From Sycon ciliatum (lineage: Eukaryota; Porifera; Calcarea; Leucosolenida; Sycettidae), in assembly GCF_964019385.1 (NCBI RefSeq), contig NC_088644.1:17730358-17794357 (forward strand): a stretch of DNA of 64,000 nt, in the 5' to 3' direction. Shown here piece after piece: positions 1 to 20,100 of the stretch. The notes beneath the pieces were generated by a model. That model ran no database searches and was not told the origin of the DNA. It saw only the letters and a list, made by a program, of their open reading frames with translations. The translations under genes were made by a program, and so were the position numbers. The first letter of the stretch is position 1, and every line of letters begins with the position of its first letter.

Positions 1-101
1 AACAACAAGAAGCTTTGACAAACCGGTTGCCCTGTGTAATGAATTGCTATGACTAAACTAAAGACTAGTAATGAACGGTCACGGGTATCATAATAATTAA
101 T

Positions 102-1385
102 AGACATGGTTAGCATTTTACCGTTCCCGCTATTTCGACGGTCGGCCTGCACCGTTTTTTGTGTGTGTAGACATGGCATTTTACAGTTCACGCGCTAGAT
201 CCAACGGTACTCGTACCCCAAACCCGAAATACCGTCGGTTTGGTACCGTTTCGACGATAGAAATGAAAGGGGAAGTAATATTTATTAGTTAAAGGGGAAG
301 TTAAGGCAAAAATCAAAATTTCACCAGTTGTAGTCTTCAGGGTGCTGAGTCGAATGGTCTTGGTCCGAGGAAGCTGAGACGCTCCCTTCCTACTTGAATC
401 CCAATCGAACTCGCGCACTTCCACCGAAACTGGGTGACTGACTGCGCCCTACTACTCTTGTAGATGGGGATTTGTATGCAAAATGTCACTAAAAGCGCCG
501 TTTCGTTCTTATAAAAGCACGGATGACCGCGATTGGCCCATATGTTGTAGTCTTGTGGACGCTGAGTCGACTGGTTTTGGTCCGAAAAGGCTGCGATGCA
601 GCGTTCCTCCTTTATTCCCAATCGAACATGGTTGAACAAGCGGTCACGTGCTCCTGCGTACACCAGTCAGCTGGTCACCGTGCCTGCAGCCTTAGTGCAG
701 GGTACAACTACTTACTAGCCTGTTTGACCTTTTTTTGGTGCAGTCCTGTCACTCGAGTTGAACTCGAGTTGAACCTTGGTGTGAAAGTTGACGCCTGCTG
801 GCTTGGTGACCAGGTGATTTGGGCACCCAGGAGCACGTGACCGCTTCTTCAACCATGTTCGATTGGGAATAAAGGAGGAACGCTGCATCGCAGCCTTTTC
901 GGACCAAAACCAGTCGACTCAGCGTCCAAAAGACTACAACATATGGGCCAATCGCGGTCATCCGTGCTTTTATAAGAACGACATAGCACTTTTAGTGACA
1001 TTTTGCATACAAATCCCCATCTAGTAGGGCGCAGTCACCCAGTTTCGGTGGAAGTGCGCGAGTTCGATTGGGATTCAAGTAGGAAGGGAGCGTTTCAGCT
1101 TTCTCGGACCAAGACCATTCGACTCAGCACCCCGAAGACTACAACTGGTGAAATTTTAATTTTTGCCTTAACTTCCCCTTTAAGCTCTTTTTAGCGGGAG
1201 AACGAAACGGTAAGATTCTAACTAGGGTTTAACCGTTACCTCACACGTCTATCGTTGCGTCAGGAGTCAGGACTCAGAAGCCGAACTGCTACTAACCGTG
1301 TCTCGAAAACACATCAAAAACAGTAGACTCGCCCTCTACGCCGACCGTCGAAATAGCGTGAACGGTAAAATGCTAACCATGTCTG
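102..1385. mobile_element. Inverted-repeat element, interrupted by a foldback element
   Basis: The sequence starting TAGACATGGTTAGCATTTTA at about 101-145 returns as its reverse complement at about 1341-1385, giving terminal inverted repeats of about 45 bp. The subterminal motif ACGGTACTCGTACC near 209 is shared with the element at 26790-27127, so both look like one MITE family. No transposase is visible. The middle is occupied by the foldback copy at 293-1179. Confidence 0.6.
293..1179. mobile_element. Foldback (long inverted repeat) transposon, copy A
   Basis: Two arms of roughly 400 bp face each other, so the element folds into a near-complete hairpin. The outer ends read AGGGGAAGTTAAGGCAAAAA on the left and the complement on the right. 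Both ends are flanked by TTAA (289-292 and 1180-1183), suggesting a TTAA target duplication. Open frames inside are mirror images of each other and not genes. Related material: 30072-30550 (one arm), 53927-59834 (complete, interrupted by a retrotransposon) and 63263-63592 (fragments). Confidence 0.8.
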
Positions 1386-1689
1386 TAATATTAATAATTC
1401 TTAATTTCAGGATTACCCAAAGGCTAACGCCTATCATTATATCAGCGGAAATCCTGGATCTCCTGTTTGTGTATGTACAGCATGACTGTGTACATTGAGC
1501 ATTGTAATCAGTGACTCAGTGGGGAAAAGAAAGTGTGCAAAGTGAGTTCGGAAAAGAAAGATGAGTAGATTATTGGTTGGAGGAAAGCAAATCAGCACAC
1601 GAAGCACAGAAGCCATCATACCGGTAGTTTCGACTAGGCCTTTCGTACTTTTCAACAAGGTAGCTAGCAAGCAAGTCCATTCACTCTAC

Positions 1690-1912
1690 CAAAAGCTAAA
1701 ACTCGTTTCGGTCTCTTTTCAGTTTCTTTCATCGGTTCCGACCGTTGGAATGCACTCCCCGCTGCAGTCCGCTTATGCTCTTCACTGCACCCATTCCGTA
1801 ATTCAGTACTTTCATTTCTAGGGTACCGGTACCCTGTAAGAAGGCCTTAGCCTTAGGCCTGTGGGGATTGCCCTATCAAAAATTTGATAATAATAATAAT
1901 ATAATATAACGG
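1690..1912 (+). pseudogene. 3' end of a non-LTR retrotransposon (LINE remnant)
   Basis: In the frame around 1715-1850 the translation contains a SDRWNALP-like motif followed by a short segment of the type SLHPFRNSVLSFL. This is the usual C-terminal signature of reverse-transcriptase ORFs of Jockey/CR1/L2-type LINEs. It is followed by a stop, a short 3' UTR and a terminal (ATA/ATAA)n tail at 1887-1908. Only the last 60 or so codons are present, as expected for 5'-truncated insertion. The clade cannot be named from this fragment. Confidence 0.55.
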
Positions 1913-2424
1913 GCATTTTGGCGGTCAAAAAAATGCTGTAGTACAAAATATACAGTGACTAGTGACTACAGTAGTGAAGAACAAGCACGCAAATCAATAA
2001 TTGCACATCAAAGTGCAGTCAAACTCGATACTTTGCACTGTAAATACGTAAATGACGCTAGAATTCAGTTAGGGAACCTAAACTAAAGTTGTCAATCGGG
2101 TTGGGAGACAATTCCTTGAAAGTGCACCAGTTTTCTATAGGAATAGCCCGGATGGAAAACATGCACTACCTATCGGCTCGTGTTTGTCACTCTCCGCTCT
2201 CAGGCACAGTTGGACTGAGTACATGTACATGTATGTTATACTATTTTTATCCCTCCGTGTTTGTGTTTCCCTATACATGTACATATACACATACATGTAC
2301 CTCTGACTCTGTAGCGCCTCTTCACAAAAACTCTTCCCCGCCCCCTCCCCCGTCCCATTTCCCTCTCCCTCCCCAGTTCTCTCTGTGGGACTCAGCTGTA
2401 GATCACTTTGATTCTTGTCAGGAG
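1913..2424. other. Intergenic, no gene seen
   Basis: No conserved reading frame or splice structure was recognised. It holds several TACATGTA-type palindromes around 2220-2300 and a C-rich stretch at 2335-2375. Confidence 0.5.
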
Positions 2425-2627
2425 TAGGCCTTGGCGGATAATGTTCGAAAAGGTGGCAGATTCTGCTTTTTTTGCACCGAAATTGGCAGAACCATACAAA
2501 CCTTATGGCGGGCAATTCCTCGAATTCTGCTCCATTTCTTTATCCACATACCAAACATGCATGAAACTTACCAGAAAAAGTACCGAATTCTGCCACTTTT
2601 TCTGCCGGCATTATCCGCCAAGGCCTA
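2425..2627. mobile_element. hAT-type MITE, 203 bp
   Basis: Terminal inverted repeats TAGGCCTTGGCGGATAATG are found at both ends. They are flanked by a perfect 8-bp direct repeat, GTCAGGAG, at 2417-2424 and 2628-2635. An 8-bp duplication with a TAG..CTA terminus is typical of hAT elements. There is no coding capacity. A diverged relative in the opposite orientation lies at about 50320-50545. Confidence 0.85.
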
Positions 2628-3803
2628 GTCAGGAGAGCCCTTCATACTTTGTAGAGCCATTCACAACTACATGTACATGACTGTACTAGTACATGACATT
2701 AGTACATTACACTGAATTTTATAAAGATGAACAGTGTTCAGGTGTTAGAAGGGTGGGGCAACTCTATAGCTGACCTATAATGTACATTGTACATGTAGAC
2801 TGTTGGATCTTACACAGGGCGGTGGTAGAAAATCCGCAAATGAAATCTATGGACAACTCTAGCATTACACAACAAAGCATGTCTTTCAGGAAGGAATACT
2901 GTATTTGGACACACGTTGCCGCAACCTGAAATACAAGGAGAATTGTTACTTTTGAAGAAACACGATTTCAATTATTTCGCGGATGGACGGATTTGGTTTT
3001 TTCATGGCACGACCTGTGCATGTGAGTCCTGTGACGAAGTATCCTTGTACATGTACATGTAGTATGTACCCACATTCCGTTACTGTATCAAGAAAATGTG
3101 CTACTATTTCAGATTACATGATTGTATACAATGGTATACGATTGACCCTATGTACAGTATACGGCAGATTGCTGGTGCTGGTCTGCTGGTCTGCATGAGG
3201 GGATACTACTAGATTGTACTAAGTAGTCTGTAGATCTACCGTCCGTGTTACGTCAATACGTGGAGATCATGATGCGGAGACGATAGTTCTTGCTACTAGC
3301 CGTCCTGACAAGTGTAGCAGATTCTTGAAGAGCGTCGCAAAGCAAGCTACGAGCAATGTCAAGCACCATTTTGCTTATCGTCTTCCTGGTCTAGTGACAT
3401 GTACAATACACTGTAACCACCGACCAGCGTCCATCACAAATCTTATCAAGCGTGTTTTCATTGCACTTTCACTTTGAAGATGTTCACTACGACACTAGTA
3501 CAGGTCCGGGCACTCCGGGGGAATGATTGTACGGTCGACACCAGATCACAAGCTTCCTGCGTGCTTGCTACAGTACGTATGCATCGGCTGATGGAGCTGT
3601 GAAGCTCTTGCAACATTCCGAGGAACACTGATATCGACATGACACGCAGTTTCGCACAAAGAAAGAAGGAAGCACGCGCCGCAACTACTTGGCACAAGTG
3701 AGCACTGGTATATCAAGAGTCCCATGAAGGGGGAATCGGAATGGGTATGGACTAATATCGATCTGTAGAACACACAGCTATTATTGTGTTACTTGAATAC
3801 TAG
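2628..3803. other. Intergenic, no gene seen
   Basis: Repeated TACATGTA/ACATGTAC palindromes occur, for example near 2664, 2786 and 3046. No exon of recognisable protein or RNA gene was found. Confidence 0.5.
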
Positions 3804-3882
3804 CAAGAGTCCATAACCCTGGGTTATGGACTCGTGATACTAGTAGTAGCAAGAGTCCATAACCCGGAGTTATGGACTCTTG
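3804..3882. repeat. Two copies of the CAAGAGTCCATAACC palindrome
   Basis: Two hairpins, 3804-3836 and 3850-3882, share the arm CAAGAGTCCATAACCC and its complement and are separated by 13 bp. They belong to a family found again at 21513, 27856, 29701, 33431, 41264, 42165, 42225 and 61984. Confidence 0.85.
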
Positions 3883-5652
3883 CTATTACTAGTACTAGTT
3901 GAAGGTTGACGACGTGAGGTGTGATCCGATATCGACATGATTGTGGTCCAGCGTCACAAGTAATATCCCGGACCAATGGTCAGTAACTGTTACACTAACG
4001 CCGTAACGGTAACACCAACGACTTGTTACGTCGAGCAAAGCCCTCCCCGAGTTCTGAAGCTCTAGCCTCCGGACTGGTGGTGTATCGTTGTCGACTGCAA
4101 GTCACACTGGCCTGTGTGTGTGGTGTACTGGTACATCATGGTACATGGTAGAGTCTACATGATGTAGTGTAGGCTGTAGGCTGTAGCGAGCAGAACTCTC
4201 CACGAGCAGCCCTAGGAAACCGGATACCGCAGAGAGTTCATCAAACACCTGTGTTGTAGTGAGCGATTGCTAAACCGACATGCAGTCAGAGGCAGCGGGC
4301 TTGTTGCCTACCCGACAACCGACTTGGCCTGTGATATCGATAGGAGATCGAGACTGTAGTCGTGAAGAGGTCCGGCCTGGACCGGCGTGGGGCGCAGATT
4401 TCAGAAACAACCCGTCAATCGTGATGTTTGTGTAGCGCTCAATGAATCGCCCATGTCTGCGCATAGTGTAGTTGGAAACACCCCAGTCTAGCTGGGAACA
4501 CTGCATTTTTAGGGTGCCTTTTGGTTGGCGCAAGGTAGAATTATTACTAGAAGAGCGGAAAGAAGCGAAAAAATCGCTTGCCGTCAACGCTTTCGATCTG
4601 CGAGTAGTTCTACACGGTAAGTGCTATCGTCGCCGAAACGTGTGCTGTCAGTGCTAACTAGGACGTAGCGTCAGAGGTGTGACTACCCAGTTGGTAATAG
4701 ACTGCAAACTGCAACCCAAGCAAGTCTTTAGGAAAAGGAAGGTGTTGATGTGAAGAAGAACTCATTAGAGCGACTCACCGCATTCTGCTATTTACTACCG
4801 CCACCATGTGACTCTCAGAATCTGCTGACATGTGTGCCGGTAGTGGAAACCTGGCTTTCTGAAGCAGTGAAGGACTCAGCCGTCGGCAAGTCCGAAACAC
4901 TAGCGTGCACTGGCTCACTCTGGCTCAGCAGAGTTTGGGAACTCGGAAGCGGTCTGCTGTCTTCGTGGCCCGTGCTTTTTTCTTATGATTATGTACTGTG
5001 GGTCATGTCCGTGTTACGGTGATGTTCTGGTTTCGTTACAGGGCGTGAGCTGCATATCGTATGCTGGTGATGTTCATTGCAGGAAACTAGCATGCAGTTA
5101 TGGAAAACTCGGTGAGTATCAATGACATCAGGAGTATAGGCTCCCTAGCTTATCTACTCTTGATGGTATGAATGCTAAAATTAATTATAGTTTGCTGTTG
5201 CACTGAATTATGTCGCCATTTTCGTGTCTACTACAGGGATAGCTAGGTGACTTAGGAAATGAAAAATAAACAAATTATTTAAAAATCAGTAGCCTAAACA
5301 TGGAGGAGTAATGGCACACAGTATCCTGTCCACCTGGTCCACATGCATGGTCTTGATTGAACAACACACACAACAAATGTTACATGTACCGCTGTCTGCT
5401 AGTGACTAATGCCCTAATGACTGTTAGCTGGAAACGGTTCAGGAAGTAAGTGACAAGATCTGAGTGAAGAAGGCTGCAATAAACCCAGTTTCAAAGAGCC
5501 CCTTACCTCAGTAAAGAATGGGTTGGAAGTCGTGATGGGTGTGAATATCATGGTGACATGTCCATGCAAATTGATTGCAGGTTATATCTAAAGTACTTGT
5601 GCCCAGAGGAGGGTCAATACTTATGCTAACATTCAACCTGTAGTAGATCTAC
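3883..5652. other. Region upstream of the docking-protein gene
   Basis: No coding exon is supported here. Short open frames (for example 4472-4657 and 4750-5022) show no domain and no splice context. The promoter and any 5' non-coding exon of the downstream plus-strand gene should lie in this stretch or nearer, but no TATA box or initiator stands out. Confidence 0.4.
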
Positions 5653-14421
<8,769 letters not shown>

Positions 14422-14615
14422 CAACAGAATTCAACTTCGATGTCAAATGACAGCATAGATAAGTTAACTATGTACATATAAATTGCAGCCACCGTTTCTT
14501 TCAGACGTTGCCATAATGACCTTGGATTTTTGCACTTTTCATGTACATATACACGGACTGGGCTATGCTTCCCTGTGCTGCTCCTACTGCTGCCGACAAG
14601 AAAGATGAATTAACA

Positions 14616-14621
14616 AATAAA
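14616..14621 (+). other. Polyadenylation signal AATAAA
   Basis: AATAAA lies 195 bp after the stop of the docking-protein gene in an A/T-rich stretch. It is the only canonical signal noticed close behind the gene. Confidence 0.5.
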
Positions 14622-17145
14622 TGAATGAATGGTTTGACCCATATCAGAATACAGATTACAGCCCGGTCTATTCCTCCCCATCCCACATATTGCAAAGTTG
14701 CTTTGCCTATTTACTTTTCTGGCTTTGCTACAACGTCACCAGGACTACTGCCCCAGCACATGCAAATTTTGGTTTACAGACAAAGTATTTTGCAAGAAAT
14801 AAACAAAATGTCTTGTTAGAATCGTTGCCTGAGGATGGCGAGCACTTTGCGTGCAACTTGAATTTGAACTTGAACATCCTGCATTTGCCTACTGTGTTAA
14901 CAGAATTCACTTGCAGAGCGAAGTGTAGAGGCTGTTGTTATCCTGGCCCAAATAAAAAAACAGTGCGAACATAATCATTGGTGGAAACAGTGGGTAGATC
15001 TACCTTTCAGGAGGATTGTCCATAACTAGATGTCGAGTCGAGAGAACAAGAGTATACGAACTTGCCACATACCACGAGGAAGAAGAGAGTGAGAGAGAGA
15101 GAATCAATTTTACGTCACCCAATGACACACATACAATAGTACGGAGGTTGGATAGCTTGGCAAGACCTGGAGCATGTGTACGCATCAGCAAGCAATTCAG
15201 AATGCTGCTGACCAAACATCAATATCAGCAGCCATACATGAGCCGACAGCGTGAATATCCTGATTGCACTGGGTTTGACCTGGCTCTTTGCTTCCTAGGC
15301 TGCGCTGGACTAACCAGACAATAGCACAACATCGGGGCGATGGTGGCAGAAGCAATAAGCTCTGTGTCTGGCAAACGGGTGGCAACAATGTTAATTTGAA
15401 GAAGAGCAACAGCAGCGCTTGCATTTTTCGGGCATTGTGAGTAGTTATCGAGGCCAGCATTTCCCGCTTGCATCAGTGCTGCCACTGACACACACACACA
15501 CACACACGATGCAGTGAAGTTGCTGGAAAACAAGCTGAATCTACTTGCCTGGGAAGTTGCTAATCACAGTGTTGCAACCTGGTCACCAATCGGATGAAGT
15601 ACATGTGAGCAGAGGCATAGCATTCCGAATCCGTCCATTACACACTTCACACCAACTGGACAGACACAAGATGGAACAAACAAACCAACATAAGAACGTT
15701 GAAGACAGAGCAGACATTTACACTTGCCAACGACTATAAATGCTCACCAAAAGACCTGGCCTTCACAGGTGTAGTAAGATGTAAGATATGGTAGACGAGA
15801 TGGTTTCAAATAGGACCGGTTTGACAGCAAAATTGTGTTGACCCAAACTGATCATCAGTCACTCGAAATATGTTTGTGGAAGGAAACTGGCATGTTGAAG
15901 TTTTCTCTGAGGCCAGAGTCGATCGAACTGAGCCCTTTTGTTGGCCCGTTGCCTCAAAGTTGCCCGATTTTCCGTTTCAAATTTTGGTGTCACAGAGGTG
16001 GCTCCAAACAGGAACAGTTTTGGAGTCCACATCAAGTTCACCCTGAGTTCTGAAATTAGATAATTGCTATCGCCCCAGGACGGCCAGTACAGAGAAACAA
16101 TAAGTCTTGTGTGTGCTTCCATTAGTTTTCATTGGTATACGGTGCTTTATTGGCGAGAGGCGAGCCGCTGTTTACCTGCGACAAAAAGTTGATTTTTCGA
16201 AAGACGTTGAACTCAAGTCGCAATGCGAAGCAACACGTCAAAAAACTAACCTGCTTGGTATGGCGCTTCTGGTCATCGCAGAGCCATGAACTTTTGGCTC
16301 GGAGTAAAACACATCGTAGTCTCACTGTGACATAATAATTATGTTTTTTGATCAAAATACCAACAGAGAAAGTGAATATTGAGGCCGGTCCTGTTTTCGG
16401 CCTGTGTCCTTTTTGAAACCGTCTCCTCCACAAGGCAGTCAATCAAATGAAATGGATTCAGTGGCTGAAGAACTTCTCAGATTACACTCAGTGAAGGATA
16501 ACTCAGCTAGGATTGAATCATTTTTCCAGCCAGCTGTTGTCTAAAAAAAGGCAACAGCCCAGTAGGTCAGTATTTTTTAACATTAAAACTCTTCTTAGAT
16601 TCAGATCACGAAGCACCACTTACCAAGCAGCGCCGTAGTATCTATAGGGGTTCACCGGCAGATACTTGACCTTGAAAATTGAAGTAGTAACTTGAAGTAG
16701 GAGTACAGTAGGGCCCACTAATTGTAGTAGTTGTGTGCACCGTGACCAATGTGACCAATGTGACCAGCCTTGAGCTTGGGCTGCAGCATTTGCGGAATTT
16801 CTCTACTGGCAACACGGCAGTCAAGTCAGCCCGTGTTCTGCCCAGCCCTGACAGGATCTAGGAGAGAACTGCGGCCAGTACTGTACACGATGCCTGCAGA
16901 TGGTGAGCAATAGAAAGGGAGTCGGGGGGGGGGGGGGGGCATAAGAGAAGAGGTCAGAATAGCCACTCACGCTCATACCAAAGTCAATGTGTAGTACCAT
17001 GTGCACATTGGTGATGGCAACAGCATACAGTGTAAAGGTGTGGCAAGCTACAGTCTAATGTAATAATACTTATAAGTTATAATACAGTGTAGTACTGTGT
17101 GACATCACATGATGCTACGTTACTCACAGTGCTGATAATAAATGA
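14622..17145. other. Intergenic between two convergent genes
   Basis: No gene is supported. There are short tandem features (CA repeat at 15490-15508, three GTGACCAAT units near 16740, a G14 run near 16926) and open frames without domains. The 3' UTRs of both neighbours must end inside this stretch. Confidence 0.5.
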
Positions 17146-20100
17146 TCACGTAGGCGCTGATTGGCCACGAGGCACTTCCTCCCGCGGTTCAAACTCATTC
17201 CACCACTTGCGGTCCTTGGGATGAATCTCTTCAACACTGTCCAGCAACTGTTCTACGGTGAAGTGCGTGAAGCAATTGGTCATGGAGGAAGTGGGTGATG
17301 ATGACAGTGGGTTTGCTGCAGTAACTTCAGGACCAATGCATACGCAAACCAGGTGCTGTGGGTACATAAAGCAAAGGAAATGAACAGCAAGCCATGTAGA
17401 ATGATGATTGTCATAGGGCACACCTAGCAGTGCAAAGTATGTACAATTGTACATCTAATGGAAAATGAACATAGTATATGTGACCATCCCTTCTTATCCA
17501 CCAACAATCATGCAAAAACACCTCCTGTTGTCCACCAGAGGCCATAGATACGCACATACATCAACTCAAATACGCATTACAGCCATCAACATACCGTGTC
17601 ATCGAGATATCCTTCATGAAATTGCCATGAGCTACTGAGAGCACCATCAAAGTGCAACACAGTACCGACAGAGAGCATCTACACGTTGAGCACATACATT
17701 GCAACAAGAGAGGCAGGGAAAGATCATTAACAATATGCACGGCAAGACACACATCAAAGAACATGCACTGTTGATACAGGAGTGAGCTTCAGGTGGAATT
17801 CAAGTACATATCACACACAAGCAGCATTTATACACAAATTGATTGTAAAGACTCATTGTCAGTAAATGCCTACAAAGCAAAAGGTGCAGCATCATTAAAC
17901 AGCGTATGCATGTTGGATGATTGGAGCTCAGTGCACACCAGTCAGTAGAGTGTATATCACATGCTCATCAAGGACTCGTAACATCTACCAGGGAGACGAC
18001 GATACAGGCAAGTGGAGCATGAAATAATGTGGGGTTTCGCTCCCGAGTTGCCTGTTCCAGTTACCATTGGGACAGGACTGATTTACACAAGTTCACATAA
18101 GGAATCGTTGGCCTGGGGGAGTAGGTCACTGGCTCCATCGCAGCCACTTGCTACATAGATCACACATCGCATAGAACTTCCAAATCAGGGGGTGAACCGC
18201 ACATCGTTTCAGATGATGGGATCGCGTCTTGTTGTCTCCCTGGAGGTTATGACTCCTGATTCTCATAACAAACTGCATCAATAAGTTACAGTGCATAATG
18301 CATAATGCACACTGCACTCTGCACACTGGACACTGCACACTGGACACTGCATACTGCACAGCCAGTGCATGCTACACACAGCATACTGCACACTGCACAG
18401 CCAGTGCATGCTACACACAGCGTACTGCACACTACACACTGCATACTGCACACTACACACTACACACTGCATCCTGCAGAGTCGGTGCATACTGCACACT
18501 GCACACTGGACACTGCATACTGCACAGTCAGTGCATACTGGGATCGCACAAGTGCATATCAAGCCTGTGTTGCCATGTGCGTTACAGCACTTTGTGCAAG
18601 CAGTGCATGTGCAAGGGATTTCAACAAGGATCAATCTGATGCATGTCATTGTACAGTGTATACCTTACGTTTTCAGATGGAGAAAGTCCAGGTTCAACTG
18701 GCGTGAAACTCATACGCTGCAAGCTGATCTGAAGGCCTTTACCATCTGCCTTGATGAAGCTTTCTTTCAAGCACCACATACGATAGAATCGGCCTAACTG
18801 CTCCTGTTCCGTGCAGTCAGCCGGTGAATTTGGGAGCGCACACTCCCTTTGGGGTGAAATCGAGGAACCGTTACGGATGTATTCCCATTCAGACTCGGTG
18901 AATTTAGAGGACATCAGGCGGAAGAAGTACTGTATGCTCGTATTGGCTGCATAGACAACAAAGAAGCACACAATACTATACAATTCATGCATAAGAAGAA
19001 GTCGGGACAGACCTGGCCATAGAAAACAAATTGTATTAATGGCCTCAGATGGAGAGCCAAGGATAAGTTTAAAGAAAAGAAAAAGGACCAAGGAACTACA
19101 AGTTACGCTATAAAATCCTTTAACACCACCACCATGTTATCGCATGAGCTGATTGTTTAGTAACTGGTGGTGTTAGAGGACATATTATAGCGTAACTTGT
19201 AGTTCCTTGGTCCTTTTTCTTTTCTGTATAAATGGTACTTGTACATTGTAACCCCAGGCTACAGCGCAGCATACCACACTATACTATGTTTTTGGTCCCC
19301 TGCTCCACTTGCAGAACCATCACCTTAGCGCTAGTGAGGACAATTCTGACTTATTCTTTTGTAGCATTTATATTCCCAGACTCTCAAGAAAGCTGCTTTG
19401 CTCCTTCAGAGCTCCTCAGAGGAGGTGGATGATGGATGGATAGAGATCAAGCGTGAAGTGCACAATGGCACCAGGTTTACCCAGTGAAGCATTATTCCTC
19501 TACCGTTTCAGGGCCTGCTGGAGAGCCGGGTCAGCCGGGTCACGCGCCCGGCTGGGGAACTGCACGACCTGGCTGAACAGATAACACCGGGTCCAGTCTG
19601 ACCCGGCTGAAAAATGTCTCAAACTGACAATGGATTCCTAAAATACCGGTATTTTACGACTCGCCGGACCCCATCTGTTGCAAATCTAGCGCAACCGTAC
19701 ACACTACAGTCTACAAGCGACAGAAACTCGGCTAGGGTCAACTGGGGTCAACTGGTTCGAGCGCGATCTGGCCAGCGGCGAGCAGGAAGTCAGGACATTC
19801 AAAGTCGATGGGGCAGGCAGTCAAAAGCGTAACTTTGGCATAGCTTTTGACACAGTTGCAAGTTTTCAGCAGACTGGTGATTTGGACGATGGAGCCCGCA
19901 GCGAAGAGAAAAAGAACATACGCTTTCCAAGACTCTTGGAAGAAAGGTCGACCCTGGGTGGACTACGACCATGCCAGTCTATCCATGTCATGCGCTTTGT
20001 GCAAGACGCATTTCCAAAGGAAGACGAGCGGCGGTGGATTTGGTCGTTCGTCCTGCTACTAGCACTAATTAGAAAACAGCCAATGGAACTGCTTTGCATT

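Noticed and set aside
523-1194. Several similar 60-105 codon frames shared by 1 kb, 30 kb, 54 kb and 59.5 kb
   Set aside because: They mirror each other on both strands because the foldback arms are inverted repeats; there are no domains or codon bias.
18278-18797. Cys/His/Tyr-rich frames of 113-142 codons
   Set aside because: They are produced by the TGCACACTGCA minisatellite.
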